In this document: positions 56,192 to 63,579 of the stretch, piece by piece
Layout: each line of letters opens with the position of its first letter
Numbering within the stretch: position 1 is the stretch's first letter
From: UBA11524 sp045591175
GTDB lineage: Bacteria; Bacillota; Clostridia; Christensenellales; Aristaeellaceae
NCBI GenBank assembly: GCA_045591175.1
Contig: JAZNSI010000011.1
Coordinates: forward strand, 24,893 to 88,892
Reading direction: 5' to 3'
DNA: 64,000 nt
Position numbers and translations under genes: made by a program
The notes under the pieces: generated by a model
The model's database searches: none
What the model was told of the DNA's origin: nothing
Seen by the model: the letters and a program-made list of their open reading frames with translations, nothing else

Positions 56192-56722
56192 TTAAATCTT
56201 GGCGCAGAATTTCCAGTTCATTTTCTGGATGTGTTCAGGGATTCGCGGATCAATGGTGTTGCCGTCATTCCAGGCATTGAGAATCAGGCAGCCTTCGTGG
56301 GTGAAGGGGAAGGCCTTGTTCTTTACACAGGCCTTGTAGCACGATATCTGCTCCTCCTTGCTCATTGGCGCCGGCGTAAAGAGATAGACGCATCGTTTGT
56401 TTCCTTCCAGACGATACATGTGCCGGAATTTTACCCAGGGCAAATCGATTTCCGCTTTACTGCGGCGGATAAAGAGATGAACGCCATCCGGAGAGACGGT
56501 GATCCTGGCAGGGCTGAGTGCATCAATCAGCAGGGAGAGCAGAATAAGCGGCAGAAAGCCTACCAGCACAACACAGCAATACACCGGATGTACTTCCGGG
56601 ATGGCTATGCTCAATAAGAGGATGATCGCGCACATGACAACGCCGACAATGGCTAGCCCGCAAGCAGCGGCGCTCCCCGGATGAAGCACAACAGGTGACA
56701 GGGGCTGATTGGTCTTTTTCAT
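56192..56722 (-). CDS. Small two-helix membrane protein
   Basis: A 176-residue protein with two adjacent membrane segments (about residues 20-45 and 52-70) and a C-terminal cytoplasmic domain of about 100 residues with a beta-rich pattern (ARITVSPDGVHLFIRRSK) similar in style to PH-like domains of unknown-function membrane proteins. I assign no family. ATG 56722 is 4 bases after the rlmA stop. The coding sequence is less GC-rich than its neighbours. It sits inside the rlmA operon. Confidence 0.65.
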   Translation of the reverse strand: MKKTNQPLSPVVLHPGSAAACGLAIVGVVMCAIILLLSIAIPEVHPVYCCVVLVGFLPLILLSLLIDALSPARITVSPDGVHLFIRRSKAEIDLPWVKFRHMYRLEGNKRCVYLFTPAPMSKEEQISCYKACVKNKAFPFTHEGCLILNAWNDGNTIDPRIPEHIQKMNWKFCAKI

Positions 56723-56726
56723 TTTG

Positions 56727-57560
56727 TCAGATCTCCATCTTGCAGGCTGCCACATGCAGATCCACGGTGACGCTGCCTGCGTTCTTTGCAGCGATCGCGT
56801 TCTTTTCCTCCGGGGACAAGTCCTGCATCAGCGGCGTCATCCACACGAAGTCCCGCCACAGTGCGTCGGATACAGCATGGGTTACGGTAACGCGCTTTTC
56901 GGCGACGATGGCGGCCTTTTCACGCAGGTAGGCGTCCACCTGGCCTTCCTCATAGGGAGCCAGTCCACGGGCGGTGCGCAGTTCGCGCAGGTAGTCGCTG
57001 CCGGGGTACACCTTGATCAGCAGGCCGCCGGGAGCCAGCACTCGGCGGAATTCGTCGTAGTTGGCGGGGGTCAGCACGTCCAGCACGGCGGTGAAGCTGC
57101 CGTCCGCAAAGGGTAAGCGGCGCAGGTCGCCCACCACCCACAGCGCCGTGCAGGGGAGGCTGGTCGCCTGGAAGATCGCGTCCCGGCTGATGTCGACGCC
57201 CGCGCCGCTCCAGCCCTCGTGCCGGGTCAGCAGCGCGTTCAGGTACCAGCCGTCGCCGCATCCGGCGTCGAGGATGCGGTGCGCGCCTTCCGGCAGAAGG
57301 CCTGCAATGGCCCGGGCAACCGCGTCGTAGCAGCCTGCGTCAAAGACCCGTCGGCGGGCCGCGAACAGATCAGCGTCGTAGCAGGAATCCACCTGGGCGG
57401 AAAGCACATTCAGGCAGCCCTTGCGATTGACATTGATGCGGTGGCGGGCTGCGCAGGCGAAGTCATCGCCTGTGCGGGTAAGGGCTGCGCCGCAGCTGGG
57501 GCAGGCCAGGCAGCCGAGCGATTCGGCGGCGAGAAAGAGTTTGTCGCGTTTGGAGAGCAT
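56727..57560 (-). CDS. rlmA: 23S rRNA (guanine-N1)-methyltransferase RlmA-like
   Basis: A 277-residue methyltransferase. An N-terminal zinc ribbon (LACPSCGAAL with later C and H in CAARHRINV) precedes an AdoMet-binding Rossmann domain with ILDAGCGDGWYLNALL near residues 96-111. The domain order and zinc ribbon are those of RlmA proteins, which methylate G745 or G748 of 23S rRNA; which position cannot be decided from sequence by eye. The ATG follows GGAGGTG. It is first in the minus-strand run and has a good promoter. Confidence 0.88.
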   Translation of the reverse strand: MLSKRDKLFLAAESLGCLACPSCGAALTRTGDDFACAARHRINVNRKGCLNVLSAQVDSCYDADLFAARRRVFDAGCYDAVARAIAGLLPEGAHRILDAGCGDGWYLNALLTRHEGWSGAGVDISRDAIFQATSLPCTALWVVGDLRRLPFADGSFTAVLDVLTPANYDEFRRVLAPGGLLIKVYPGSDYLRELRTARGLAPYEEGQVDAYLREKAAIVAEKRVTVTHAVSDALWRDFVWMTPLMQDLSPEEKNAIAAKNAGSVTVDLHVAACKMEI

Positions 57561-57587
57561 GGGGCACCTCCGTTATTGGTTGCCACC

Positions 57588-57616
57588 ATTGTAACGCATG
57601 CGGGCAGGAAAATCAA
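57588..57616 (-). promoter_or_regulatory. Promoter of rlmA operon
   Basis: On the minus strand TTGATT (57616-57611), a 17-base spacer and TACAAT (57593-57588), about 28 bases before the ATG at 57560. Confidence 0.65.
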
Positions 57617-57653
57617 GACAGCGGCTTTTTTCGCCCGGTTTACACGAAAAAGA

Positions 57654-57681
57654 TTGACAAAATCCGCTGTTTCCGTACAAT
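57654..57681 (+). promoter_or_regulatory. Promoter of E2-like acyltransferase gene
   Basis: TTGACA (57654-57659), a 16-base spacer and TACAAT (57676-57681). It is divergent from the rlmA promoter. Confidence 0.7.
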
Positions 57682-57755
57682 AGAAAGTGGCGGAAAACGT
57701 TCATTTTCATACATCCGTTGCATATTCTGCCGAAAACAAAAGAGGGGGTACGCCC

Positions 57756-58676
57756 ATGTTTGGATTCCGACCCGACGGACGCCGCGTGAAGGACATTGAT
57801 CCTGCCGTCCGTATTACGCCCTATTTGATGCCCATGCGCTGCGATGCGCAGGTTTTCCTGCAGCACAAGGCCGATTTTGAGCTCATGAGCCGCTACATCG
57901 CCAAGAAGAACATGGAGGGCGAGAAGATCACCTACATGCAGATCATCATCGCGTCCTTTGTGCGCACGGTGAGCCAGCACCCGGAGATCAACCGCTTCAT
58001 CATGAACAAGCAGTTCTTCTCCCGCAACAACTGCACCGTGTCCTTCACCATGCTGAAGGATCCCACACGCCATGATTCCGAGGAGACCGCGGTGAAGATC
58101 AAGTACGATCTGACCGACACCATCTTCGACGTGCGTGACCGCATGATGGCGGTGATCGACGCCAACCGTGTCCCGGAGAGCAAGAACTTCATCGACAAGC
58201 TGCTGGGCGTGCTCTTTGCTGTGCCCGGTCTGCCCACAGCTATCGTCGGCCTGGTCCGCCTGCTGGATCGCTATGGCCTGTGCCCCGGCGCGTTGCTGGA
58301 TGAGCTGCCCTTCCACACCTCCATGTACATCACCAACAACGCTTCCATCGGTCTGCATCACGTCAACCACCACATCTACAACTTCGGCTCCACCAGCCTG
58401 TTCTTCGGCATGGGCACCCAGGAGCGCGTTGCTGTGGTGGAGGGCGGCCAAACCCGCATGAAGCGCTTCCTGCCCATCGGCATCACGGCGGACGAGCGCG
58501 TCTGCTCCGGCGCTCACTACGCCGAGTTCTTCCTGACCATGAAGCACTTCCTCAGCCACCCTGAGGAGCTGGAAGTTCCCCCGGAGTCCGTCCGCTTCGA
58601 CCCCAAGTGCGAATATCATGTGCCGAAGGTCCAGAAGAAGGAAAAGCTGACCGAGGGAGAAAACAAAACCGCATAA
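57756..58676 (+). CDS. Orphan E2-like (CAT-fold) acyltransferase
   Basis: A 306-residue protein resembling the catalytic domain of 2-oxoacid dehydrogenase E2 acyltransferases: ITPYLMPMRCDAQVFLQHKA, then YMQIIIASFVRTVSQHPEIN early, and FLPIGITADERVCSGAHYAE near residue 245. In active E2 proteins the last block is DHRVxDG; here the catalytic His and Asp are replaced (DERVCSG). There is no lipoyl or subunit-binding domain. A His-rich GLHHVNHHIYNFGSTS segment occurs at about 205. ATG 57756 follows GAGGGGG. It is monocistronic, with no dehydrogenase genes nearby. A non-canonical or inactive acyltransferase is likely. Confidence 0.78.
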   Translation: MFGFRPDGRRVKDIDPAVRITPYLMPMRCDAQVFLQHKADFELMSRYIAKKNMEGEKITYMQIIIASFVRTVSQHPEINRFIMNKQFFSRNNCTVSFTMLKDPTRHDSEETAVKIKYDLTDTIFDVRDRMMAVIDANRVPESKNFIDKLLGVLFAVPGLPTAIVGLVRLLDRYGLCPGALLDELPFHTSMYITNNASIGLHHVNHHIYNFGSTSLFFGMGTQERVAVVEGGQTRMKRFLPIGITADERVCSGAHYAEFFLTMKHFLSHPEELEVPPESVRFDPKCEYHVPKVQKKEKLTEGENKTA

Positions 58677-58687
58677 TAAACCTTCAA

Positions 58688-58730
58688 AAGGCTCTCCCTG
58701 GGAGAGTTGTCGCCGCAGGCGACTGAGAGG
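58688..58730 (+). repeat. Palindromic intergenic repeat, copy 2
   Basis: GGCTCTCCC/GGGAGAG hairpin, TTGTCGCCGCAGGCGAC hairpin and TGAGAGGG tail, directly after the E2-like gene. It is the same design as the inverted copy at 35483-35548. Confidence 0.7.
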
Positions 58731-58731
58731 G

Positions 58732-58766
58732 ATCGCCTGTGCAGGATTTCTGTACGGGCGATTTTT
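58732..58766 (+). terminator. Terminator downstream of palindromic repeat
   Basis: ATCGCCTGT (58732-58740) pairs with ACGGGCGAT (58754-58762) and is followed by TTTT. Confidence 0.7.
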
Positions 58767-58768
58767 GT

Positions 58769-58797
58769 TGTAACGTTTTCCAATCTCCTGTGTCTAA
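58769..58797 (+). promoter_or_regulatory. Likely ECF-sigma autoregulated promoter
   Basis: TGTAACGTTTT (58769-58779) and TGTCTAA (58791-58797) match the TGTAAC/GTCTAA type recognised by many ECF sigma factors and lie about 40 bases ahead of the ECF sigma gene. Confidence 0.65.
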
Positions 58798-58839
58798 TTG
58801 ATGAAAGCGCGCTTGTAAAATGCGAAAGGAGGGACGCTC

Positions 58840-59331
58840 ATGGCGGATTTTGAACAAACCTACCGCGAATATCAGCAGATGATCCATGCGTTCCTCCTGC
58901 GGCTGTGCGGCAATGCCCATTTGGCAGAGGAACTCACCCAGGAGACCTTCTACCAGGCTTTCAAGCACTGGGGGGATTTCCGTGGGCAATCCAGCATATC
59001 GACCTGGCTGTGTACCATCGCCAAGCGGCAGCTGTACAACGCTGTGCGCAAGAAAGAACTGCTGCCCATTGACGCGGCCGTCCACCACACGGGCAGCGAT
59101 ATTGCTGACGCGCTGGCGGACAGCGACCGCATGATGGCGGCCCACCGCCTGGTGCACCGACTGCCGGAGCCGATGCGGGAGGTCTTCACCCTGCGAACCT
59201 TCGGCGACCTGAGCCATCAGCAGATCGGCAGCCTGCTCGGCAAGTCGGACAGCTGGGCGCGGGTGACTTACTACCGGGCGCGGCAGATGCTGCAGCAAAT
59301 GGCAAAGGAGGAACATATGTATGAAGAATAA
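58840..59331 (+). CDS. ECF-family RNA polymerase sigma factor
   Basis: A 163-residue extracytoplasmic-function sigma factor. Region 2 (about residues 5-75) has HAFLLRLCGNAHLAEELTQE and FRGQSSISTWLCTIAKRQLY; region 4 (about 105-155) has PMREVFTLRTFGDLSHQQIG and WARVTYYRARQML. It is preceded by AAAGGAGG and by an ECF-type promoter, consistent with autoregulation. Its stop overlaps the start of the anti-sigma gene. The inducing stress is unknown. Confidence 0.93.
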   Translation: MADFEQTYREYQQMIHAFLLRLCGNAHLAEELTQETFYQAFKHWGDFRGQSSISTWLCTIAKRQLYNAVRKKELLPIDAAVHHTGSDIADALADSDRMMAAHRLVHRLPEPMREVFTLRTFGDLSHQQIGSLLGKSDSWARVTYYRARQMLQQMAKEEHMYEE

Positions 59332-60082
59332 ATGCAACGTCGCCAGGGACCTGATGCCCCTGGTGATCGACGGCGTGGCCAGCGAAGAAAGCCAGCAGTA
59401 TGTGGACGAGCACATCGCGGAGTGTACCGAATGTGCGCTGACCTACGGCGCGATGCGGGTGGAGCTGCCCCGTGCGAATCAGGAAAAGGAACGAGCGGAG
59501 ATGGAGAAAGCCGCGAAGGCCATGAAGAAGAAGCGCAGGAAGCGGATGCTTTGGGCCGTGGCGATTGGTGCGGCATTGAGCATTGTCCTGCTTGTGTGTG
59601 TAAATCGCTTGTATACGAATCTGTTTGTGATTATGGATGTGCTCGTAGAAACGGATGCATATGAAGCATCGGTATATCGTTTGCAGGATGATCGTGTCGT
59701 GCTGCTGTTTGACCAGGTTGATGACCAACTGATAACAGCCAGAGGAATGAGCAGCGGGAATGGTGTTGTAAAGGTTCATCTGTATAATAGCAGAGTCCCA
59801 CAATTTACAGATGCAGAACGAAACGAAGGTGGCTATCGCATGTGGCTTGTGGGAGAATGGAAGGATGGATACCTGATGGATGAGCGGCAACAGATCGACA
59901 AGATTTACGCATCAGGAAATATATCTGAGACATTGGTCTATAGCCATGGAGATGAGATAGCGGAGGCATCCAGCGAATTGAATCGCTACATCCAGGAAAA
60001 GAATGATCCGGCGAACTGGAAACGTGAAGATTACGAGGCATGGTTGGAGAAGCTGCGCAAAACTGTTCCAGAGATGCAGTGA
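59321..60082 (+). CDS. Anti-sigma factor with zinc-binding N-terminal domain
   Basis: A 253-residue membrane protein. Residues 1-60 form an anti-sigma (ZAS/zf-HC2) domain with the HxxxCxxC motif in DEHIAECTECALTYG. A charged linker leads to one membrane segment (about residues 76-98), then an extracytoplasmic sensor domain of about 150 residues. It overlaps the sigma gene by 11 bases, the standard arrangement for a sigma/anti-sigma pair: the soluble domain holds the sigma factor at the membrane. The distal half has a lower GC content than the rest of the window. Confidence 0.9.
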   Translation: MKNKCNVARDLMPLVIDGVASEESQQYVDEHIAECTECALTYGAMRVELPRANQEKERAEMEKAAKAMKKKRRKRMLWAVAIGAALSIVLLVCVNRLYTNLFVIMDVLVETDAYEASVYRLQDDRVVLLFDQVDDQLITARGMSSGNGVVKVHLYNSRVPQFTDAERNEGGYRMWLVGEWKDGYLMDERQQIDKIYASGNISETLVYSHGDEIAEASSELNRYIQEKNDPANWKREDYEAWLEKLRKTVPEMQ

Positions 60083-60120
60083 TTGTCCTTCCTCTGTTCT
60101 AACACAAAAGTGAAAAGGAA

Positions 60121-60177
60121 AACCCTCTGTTCTGTCGAATCTACTCTTTGTAGTACTGTAGAACGGAGGGTTTCTTT
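60121..60177 (+). promoter_or_regulatory. Hairpin masking the tyrA ribosome binding site
   Basis: AACCCTCTGTTCT (60121-60133) pairs with AGAACGGAGGGTT (60160-60172), with an inner CTAC/GTAG stem. The right arm contains GGAGGG, the ribosome binding site of tyrA. The decamer CCTCTGTTCT also occurs upstream at 60091-60100, giving an alternative left arm. It may act as a terminator for the anti-sigma gene, as a translational switch for tyrA, or both. Confidence 0.6.
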
Positions 60178-61014
60178 ATGAACATTGCAATTATCGGCCT
60201 GGGACTCATCGGCGGTTCGCTGGCCCGTACCATCAAGCTCCACACCGAGCATACCGTGTATGGCTGCGACCTCAATTCGCAGACCATCCAGCAGGCGTTC
60301 CTGATGGGCGCCATTGACGCAGAACTCACCGACGAAAGCCTGCGCACCTGCGACATGGTGTTGGTCAGCCTGTACCCCGGCGCGATCGTCCAGTGGGTCA
60401 AGGCACATGCGGCGGACTTTAAGCCGGGCTGCCTTGTCATCGACTGCGGCGGCGTGAAGCAGCATATCTGCGAGGTATTGACGCCCCTGGCGAGGGCGGG
60501 GGAGTGGCATTTTCTAGGCGGACACCCCATGGCGGGCCGCGAGCATTCCGGCTTCCGCTATGCCAAGGATGACCTGTTCGACAACGCCAGCATGATCCTG
60601 TGCACCGACGGCCTGGATGACCCGGAGCTGCTGCAATCCGCCCGGGATTTCTTCCTCGACCTGGGCTTCCGCCGGGTGCAGTTCACCAGCCCCAAAACCC
60701 ATGACGAGATGATCGCCTACACCAGCCAGCTGGCCCACATCGTGTCCAGCGCGTACGTCAAGTGCCCGCTGGCGGACAAGCATCGTGGCTTCTCGGCGGG
60801 CTCCTTCGCGGACATGACCCGTGTGGCGAAGCTCAACGAGGCCATGTGGACGGAGCTGTTCTTCGACAACCGGGAGGCCCTGCTGCCGGTGATGGAGGAT
60901 CTTGTTCAGCGGGTGACGGAATACCGCGACGCCTTGCGGGACAACGACCGCGACGGCATGATGGCACTGCTGAAGGAAGGCCGCGAAACCAAAGAAAGAC
61001 TGCTGGAGAATTGA
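60178..61014 (+). CDS. tyrA: Prephenate dehydrogenase
   Basis: A 278-residue NAD(P)-dependent dehydrogenase that converts prephenate to 4-hydroxyphenylpyruvate for tyrosine synthesis. The Rossmann start is IAIIGLGLIGGSLARTIK, the catalytic-His region FLGGHPMAGREHSGF lies near residues 111-125, and the helical C-terminal domain with SQLAHIVSSAYV follows. There is no chorismate mutase or ACT domain fused. The ribosome binding site is inside a hairpin. It starts one base-pair gap before DUF523 (1 base between stop and ATG). Confidence 0.92.
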   Translation: MNIAIIGLGLIGGSLARTIKLHTEHTVYGCDLNSQTIQQAFLMGAIDAELTDESLRTCDMVLVSLYPGAIVQWVKAHAADFKPGCLVIDCGGVKQHICEVLTPLARAGEWHFLGGHPMAGREHSGFRYAKDDLFDNASMILCTDGLDDPELLQSARDFFLDLGFRRVQFTSPKTHDEMIAYTSQLAHIVSSAYVKCPLADKHRGFSAGSFADMTRVAKLNEAMWTELFFDNREALLPVMEDLVQRVTEYRDALRDNDRDGMMALLKEGRETKERLLEN

Positions 61015-61015
61015 T

Positions 61016-61438
61016 ATGAGAATCGTGGTATCCGCCTGTCTGCTGGGCAAAAACTGCAAATACAACGGCGGCAACAACCGCAATGAGCGCGTCCTGCGTT
61101 ATGTGGAAGGCCACGAGGTCATCCCGGTCTGCCCGGAAATGCTGGGCGGACTGCCCTGTCCCCGCAAGCCCGTGGAATGGGTGGGTGAGCGCGTCCTGAC
61201 CCGCGACGGCGACGACTGCACGGAGGCCTTCCGCCTGGGCGTACAGCTGGCTGTGGATATCATTGGCGACAGGCAAATCGACCTGGCCATCCTGCAGTCC
61301 CGCAGCCCCACCTGCGGCGTGAAGCAGATTTACGACGGCACCTTCTCAGGTACGCGCATCGACGGCATGGGCGCGCTGGCAAGGGCACTCAAGGCGCGCG
61401 GGATTCCGCTGATGGACGCGGAGGACGTGCCGGAATGA
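61016..61438 (+). CDS. DUF523 family protein
   Basis: A 140-residue DUF523 protein, recognised from IVVSACLLGKNCKYNGGNN, VCPEMLGGLPCPRKPVEW and LQSRSPTCGVKQIYDG. The conserved cysteines (near residues 8, 14, 39, 48 and 100) could bind a metal or iron-sulfur cluster. Function is not established. It starts one base after tyrA ends and is the last gene of that unit. Confidence 0.9.
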   Translation: MRIVVSACLLGKNCKYNGGNNRNERVLRYVEGHEVIPVCPEMLGGLPCPRKPVEWVGERVLTRDGDDCTEAFRLGVQLAVDIIGDRQIDLAILQSRSPTCGVKQIYDGTFSGTRIDGMGALARALKARGIPLMDAEDVPE

Positions 61439-61446
61439 TAAGCAAA

Positions 61447-61480
61447 ATGTCCCTGCCTGGTGGCGGGGACATGCTGCTTT
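61447..61480 (+). terminator. Terminator between DUF523 and APH-like genes
   Basis: ATGTCCC (61447-61453) pairs with GGGACAT (61466-61472), with A-run left and T-rich right flank; probably bidirectional. Confidence 0.65.
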
Positions 61481-62325
61481 TACCCGCAATTTCTGTCCAG
61501 CCATGCGCGGATATAGGCGCAGTATTCCGGATCATCGTCGCTGAATTCAAGGAAGTACACATAACTCTGTGCCATGTAGTAGCGAACTGCCTGCCCATCG
61601 TATGCGCAAAGACGGGCATAACCTTCCAGGAAGCGCTGTTCTTCCTCCGGCGTACGCAGGAAACGCTGTCCAGGGCGGCGGAACAACGCCCAGGCCAGGT
61701 CGAAGTCCTGGTTGCCGTAGCCGGCCAGCTCAAAGTCGAGAATCGCGCTGATGTGTCCGCCATCCCAAAGCAAATTGGCATAGTGGAAATCTCCGTGGCA
61801 AAAGCCGGTGCGGTACGATTTCGGCGGACGATCAAAGTAGTCATCCAGATTTGACAGGCCCAGCTTGTCCAGCAGTTCCTTCGGCGGTCGATGATGGAAC
61901 CGGCGCGCAGCCTGGGCGGGCGCTTCCGGCGTCAAATGGTGCAGACTGGCGAGCGCTTCGCCGAATTCCGCCAGGTAATCAAGGGAGGCCATCGCCTCAT
62001 TGTCGCCGAGAATCACGGACAACCGTGTCCCTGGCAGCGCCTCTGTGACGGAGAACGCAACGGGGGAGTCCCCTGCGTCGAGCACCTTGGGATAGAAAGC
62101 TGCGTCCAGCTGGGACAGCAGGGCAACGTCGCGGTCGATGGCGGATTCCTGCTGACGGGCCGCCTTGATATACGCAGTGATCTCACGGCTTTCGCAGACG
62201 CCGCGCACATGGAACACGTCGTTGCGGGCATGGGGATAACCGAGGATCTCCGTGAGCTGGAAGGTGTGGTAACCCAAAGTGAACGGATCGCAGGTTTCGC
62301 GCCATTTGGCGGGATGAAGCGTCAT
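61480..62325 (-). CDS. Aminoglycoside phosphotransferase-family kinase
   Basis: A 281-residue APH/choline-kinase-fold protein. The catalytic loop is FCHGDFHYANLLWDGGHIS near residues 188-206 and the metal-binding DFELAGYGNQDFDLAW follows (about 210-225). Such proteins phosphorylate small hydroxylated molecules; very few actually modify antibiotics. No resistance or mobile genes are adjacent, so a housekeeping kinase is more likely. It is monocistronic with its own promoter. Confidence 0.87.
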   Translation of the reverse strand: MTLHPAKWRETCDPFTLGYHTFQLTEILGYPHARNDVFHVRGVCESREITAYIKAARQQESAIDRDVALLSQLDAAFYPKVLDAGDSPVAFSVTEALPGTRLSVILGDNEAMASLDYLAEFGEALASLHHLTPEAPAQAARRFHHRPPKELLDKLGLSNLDDYFDRPPKSYRTGFCHGDFHYANLLWDGGHISAILDFELAGYGNQDFDLAWALFRRPGQRFLRTPEEEQRFLEGYARLCAYDGQAVRYYMAQSYVYFLEFSDDDPEYCAYIRAWLDRNCG

Positions 62326-62348
62326 TGTCTCAACTCCTTTGTGCTGCT

Positions 62349-62377
62349 ATTGTAGTTTGAATCCGCCCAAAAGACAA
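62349..62377 (-). promoter_or_regulatory. Promoter of APH-like gene
   Basis: On the minus strand TTGTCT (62377-62372), a 17-base spacer and TACAAT (62354-62349), followed by AAAGGAG. Confidence 0.7.
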
Positions 62378-62430
62378 GTCTTGTTTTCAAATTGTGACCA
62401 TGCTATAATATTTACGCAGCTTCCGTCGTA

Positions 62431-62679
62431 TCAGCATACTTCCACATCCACCAGAATGACATCGTCCCCGATCTTGCAGATCATTTCCCACGGAATGACG
62501 ATGACCTCCTTCTCGCCCCGCAGAAACTGTCCGCAGGAGAAGCCTCGCTTGCATCCCGGGACAATGAGTGCCGTGATCTTCCCGTCGCACAGGCAGAATT
62601 CGAGGTCGATCACCTTGCCAAGGCTCCGGCCGTCGCGGGTGTTGATCACGTCTTTCAGGCGCAGGTCGGACAGGGTCAT
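62431..62679 (-). CDS. YlmC/YmxH-type PRC-barrel sporulation protein
   Basis: An 82-residue single PRC-barrel protein of the YlmC/YmxH family: LSDLRLKDVINTRDGRSLGK at the start, DLEFCLCDGKITALIVPG in the middle and VIPWEMICKIGDDVILVDV at the end. Members are widespread in spore-formers and are annotated as sporulation proteins, with no defined biochemical role. ATG 62679 follows GAGGTG; a start at 62712 would add 11 residues without a good ribosome binding site. Confidence 0.88.
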   Translation of the reverse strand: MTLSDLRLKDVINTRDGRSLGKVIDLEFCLCDGKITALIVPGCKRGFSCGQFLRGEKEVIVIPWEMICKIGDDVILVDVEVC

Positions 62680-62740
62680 GCAGATCACCTCATCGATATT
62701 CGGTCCCTCCATGCTATGCGGAGGGGCCGCTTTTCATGCG

Positions 62741-62769
62741 TTGCGGCGGCAGAAAATCTGTGGTACAAT
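62741..62769 (+). promoter_or_regulatory. Promoter of transglutaminase-like gene
   Basis: TTGCGG (62741-62746), a 17-base spacer and TACAAT (62764-62769), just ahead of AAAGGAGG. Confidence 0.6.
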
Positions 62770-62790
62770 ACGGCCAAAGGAGGTGCGGAG

Positions 62791-63420
62791 ATGATCGCGA
62801 CCAAGGCGGAATTTTCCGCGATCCTGAGCGATGCGCAGGAGCATCACGCGGCGGAGGTACGCTGCGAGTTCACGCCCGAGCTGTCTGCGCGGGTGAATGA
62901 TGCTGCCCTGGTGGAGGCGCTGATCATCGGCCTGCCCATGGCGCAGGGCGTGCAGCACCGCATTGTCCGCAGCCGGGGCAGGGGAGCCGTCCTGGCGGCG
63001 AAGGTACGCTACCGGGACGCCGTGCGGATGCTGGCGGGTGACCGGCCGACGGAGGAGGAATCCGCTGCGCTGGAGATGGCAAGAAGCATTGCTGTTGACT
63101 TCCTGCCGATGGCCCCGCAGGAACGCTTTGACAGCCTGTATGAATGGGTCTGCCGGCATGTGCGCTATGCCCACACCGCGCCGGGACAGAAGGGTTACGA
63201 GCGGCTTGTGGGGGCGTCGGGGGCGCTGCAGGACGGGCAGGCTAACTGCCAGGGCTTCGCGGACGTCGTGTATTTGTTGTGCGGCCTTTGCGGCATCGAG
63301 TGTGAATATCGCTGCGCACGCGGTGAACGGCGGCTCCATGTGTGGAACGCGGTCTGCCTGAACGGCGAATGGCGTGAGGTGGATGCGTCCAAAGGCGCGC
63401 GGAGCTCGCAGCTGCCATGA
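62791..63420 (+). CDS. Transglutaminase-like cysteine protease-fold protein
   Basis: A 209-residue protein with a transglutaminase-like core in its C-terminal half. The triad is visible: Cys in GQANCQGFADVVYLLC, His in RRLHVWNAVCL and Asp in REVDASKG. The N-terminal half (about 1-100) has no recognised domain but resembles the beta-rich prelude common in such proteins. No signal peptide. ATG 62791 follows AAAGGAGG by 7 bases. Substrate unknown; peptide cleavage or crosslinking are both possible. Confidence 0.82.
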   Translation: MIATKAEFSAILSDAQEHHAAEVRCEFTPELSARVNDAALVEALIIGLPMAQGVQHRIVRSRGRGAVLAAKVRYRDAVRMLAGDRPTEEESAALEMARSIAVDFLPMAPQERFDSLYEWVCRHVRYAHTAPGQKGYERLVGASGALQDGQANCQGFADVVYLLCGLCGIECEYRCARGERRLHVWNAVCLNGEWREVDASKGARSSQLP

Positions 63421-63579
63421 CGGCTGATGATCCCCCTGAACACATTGACAAATTCAAAACAAATTTTCGCAAGACCCCAAAAAACACTACCCAAGACGGG
63501 AATAATATGATATAATGAATCCGTATGAGGCAAAATCGACCTCTATTCACGACTATCACGAGATAGGAGGAAACATTCC

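Noticed and set aside
61480..62325. Antibiotic resistance gene
   Set aside because: The protein has an APH fold, but this fold covers many housekeeping kinases, and there is no mobile element or resistance context.
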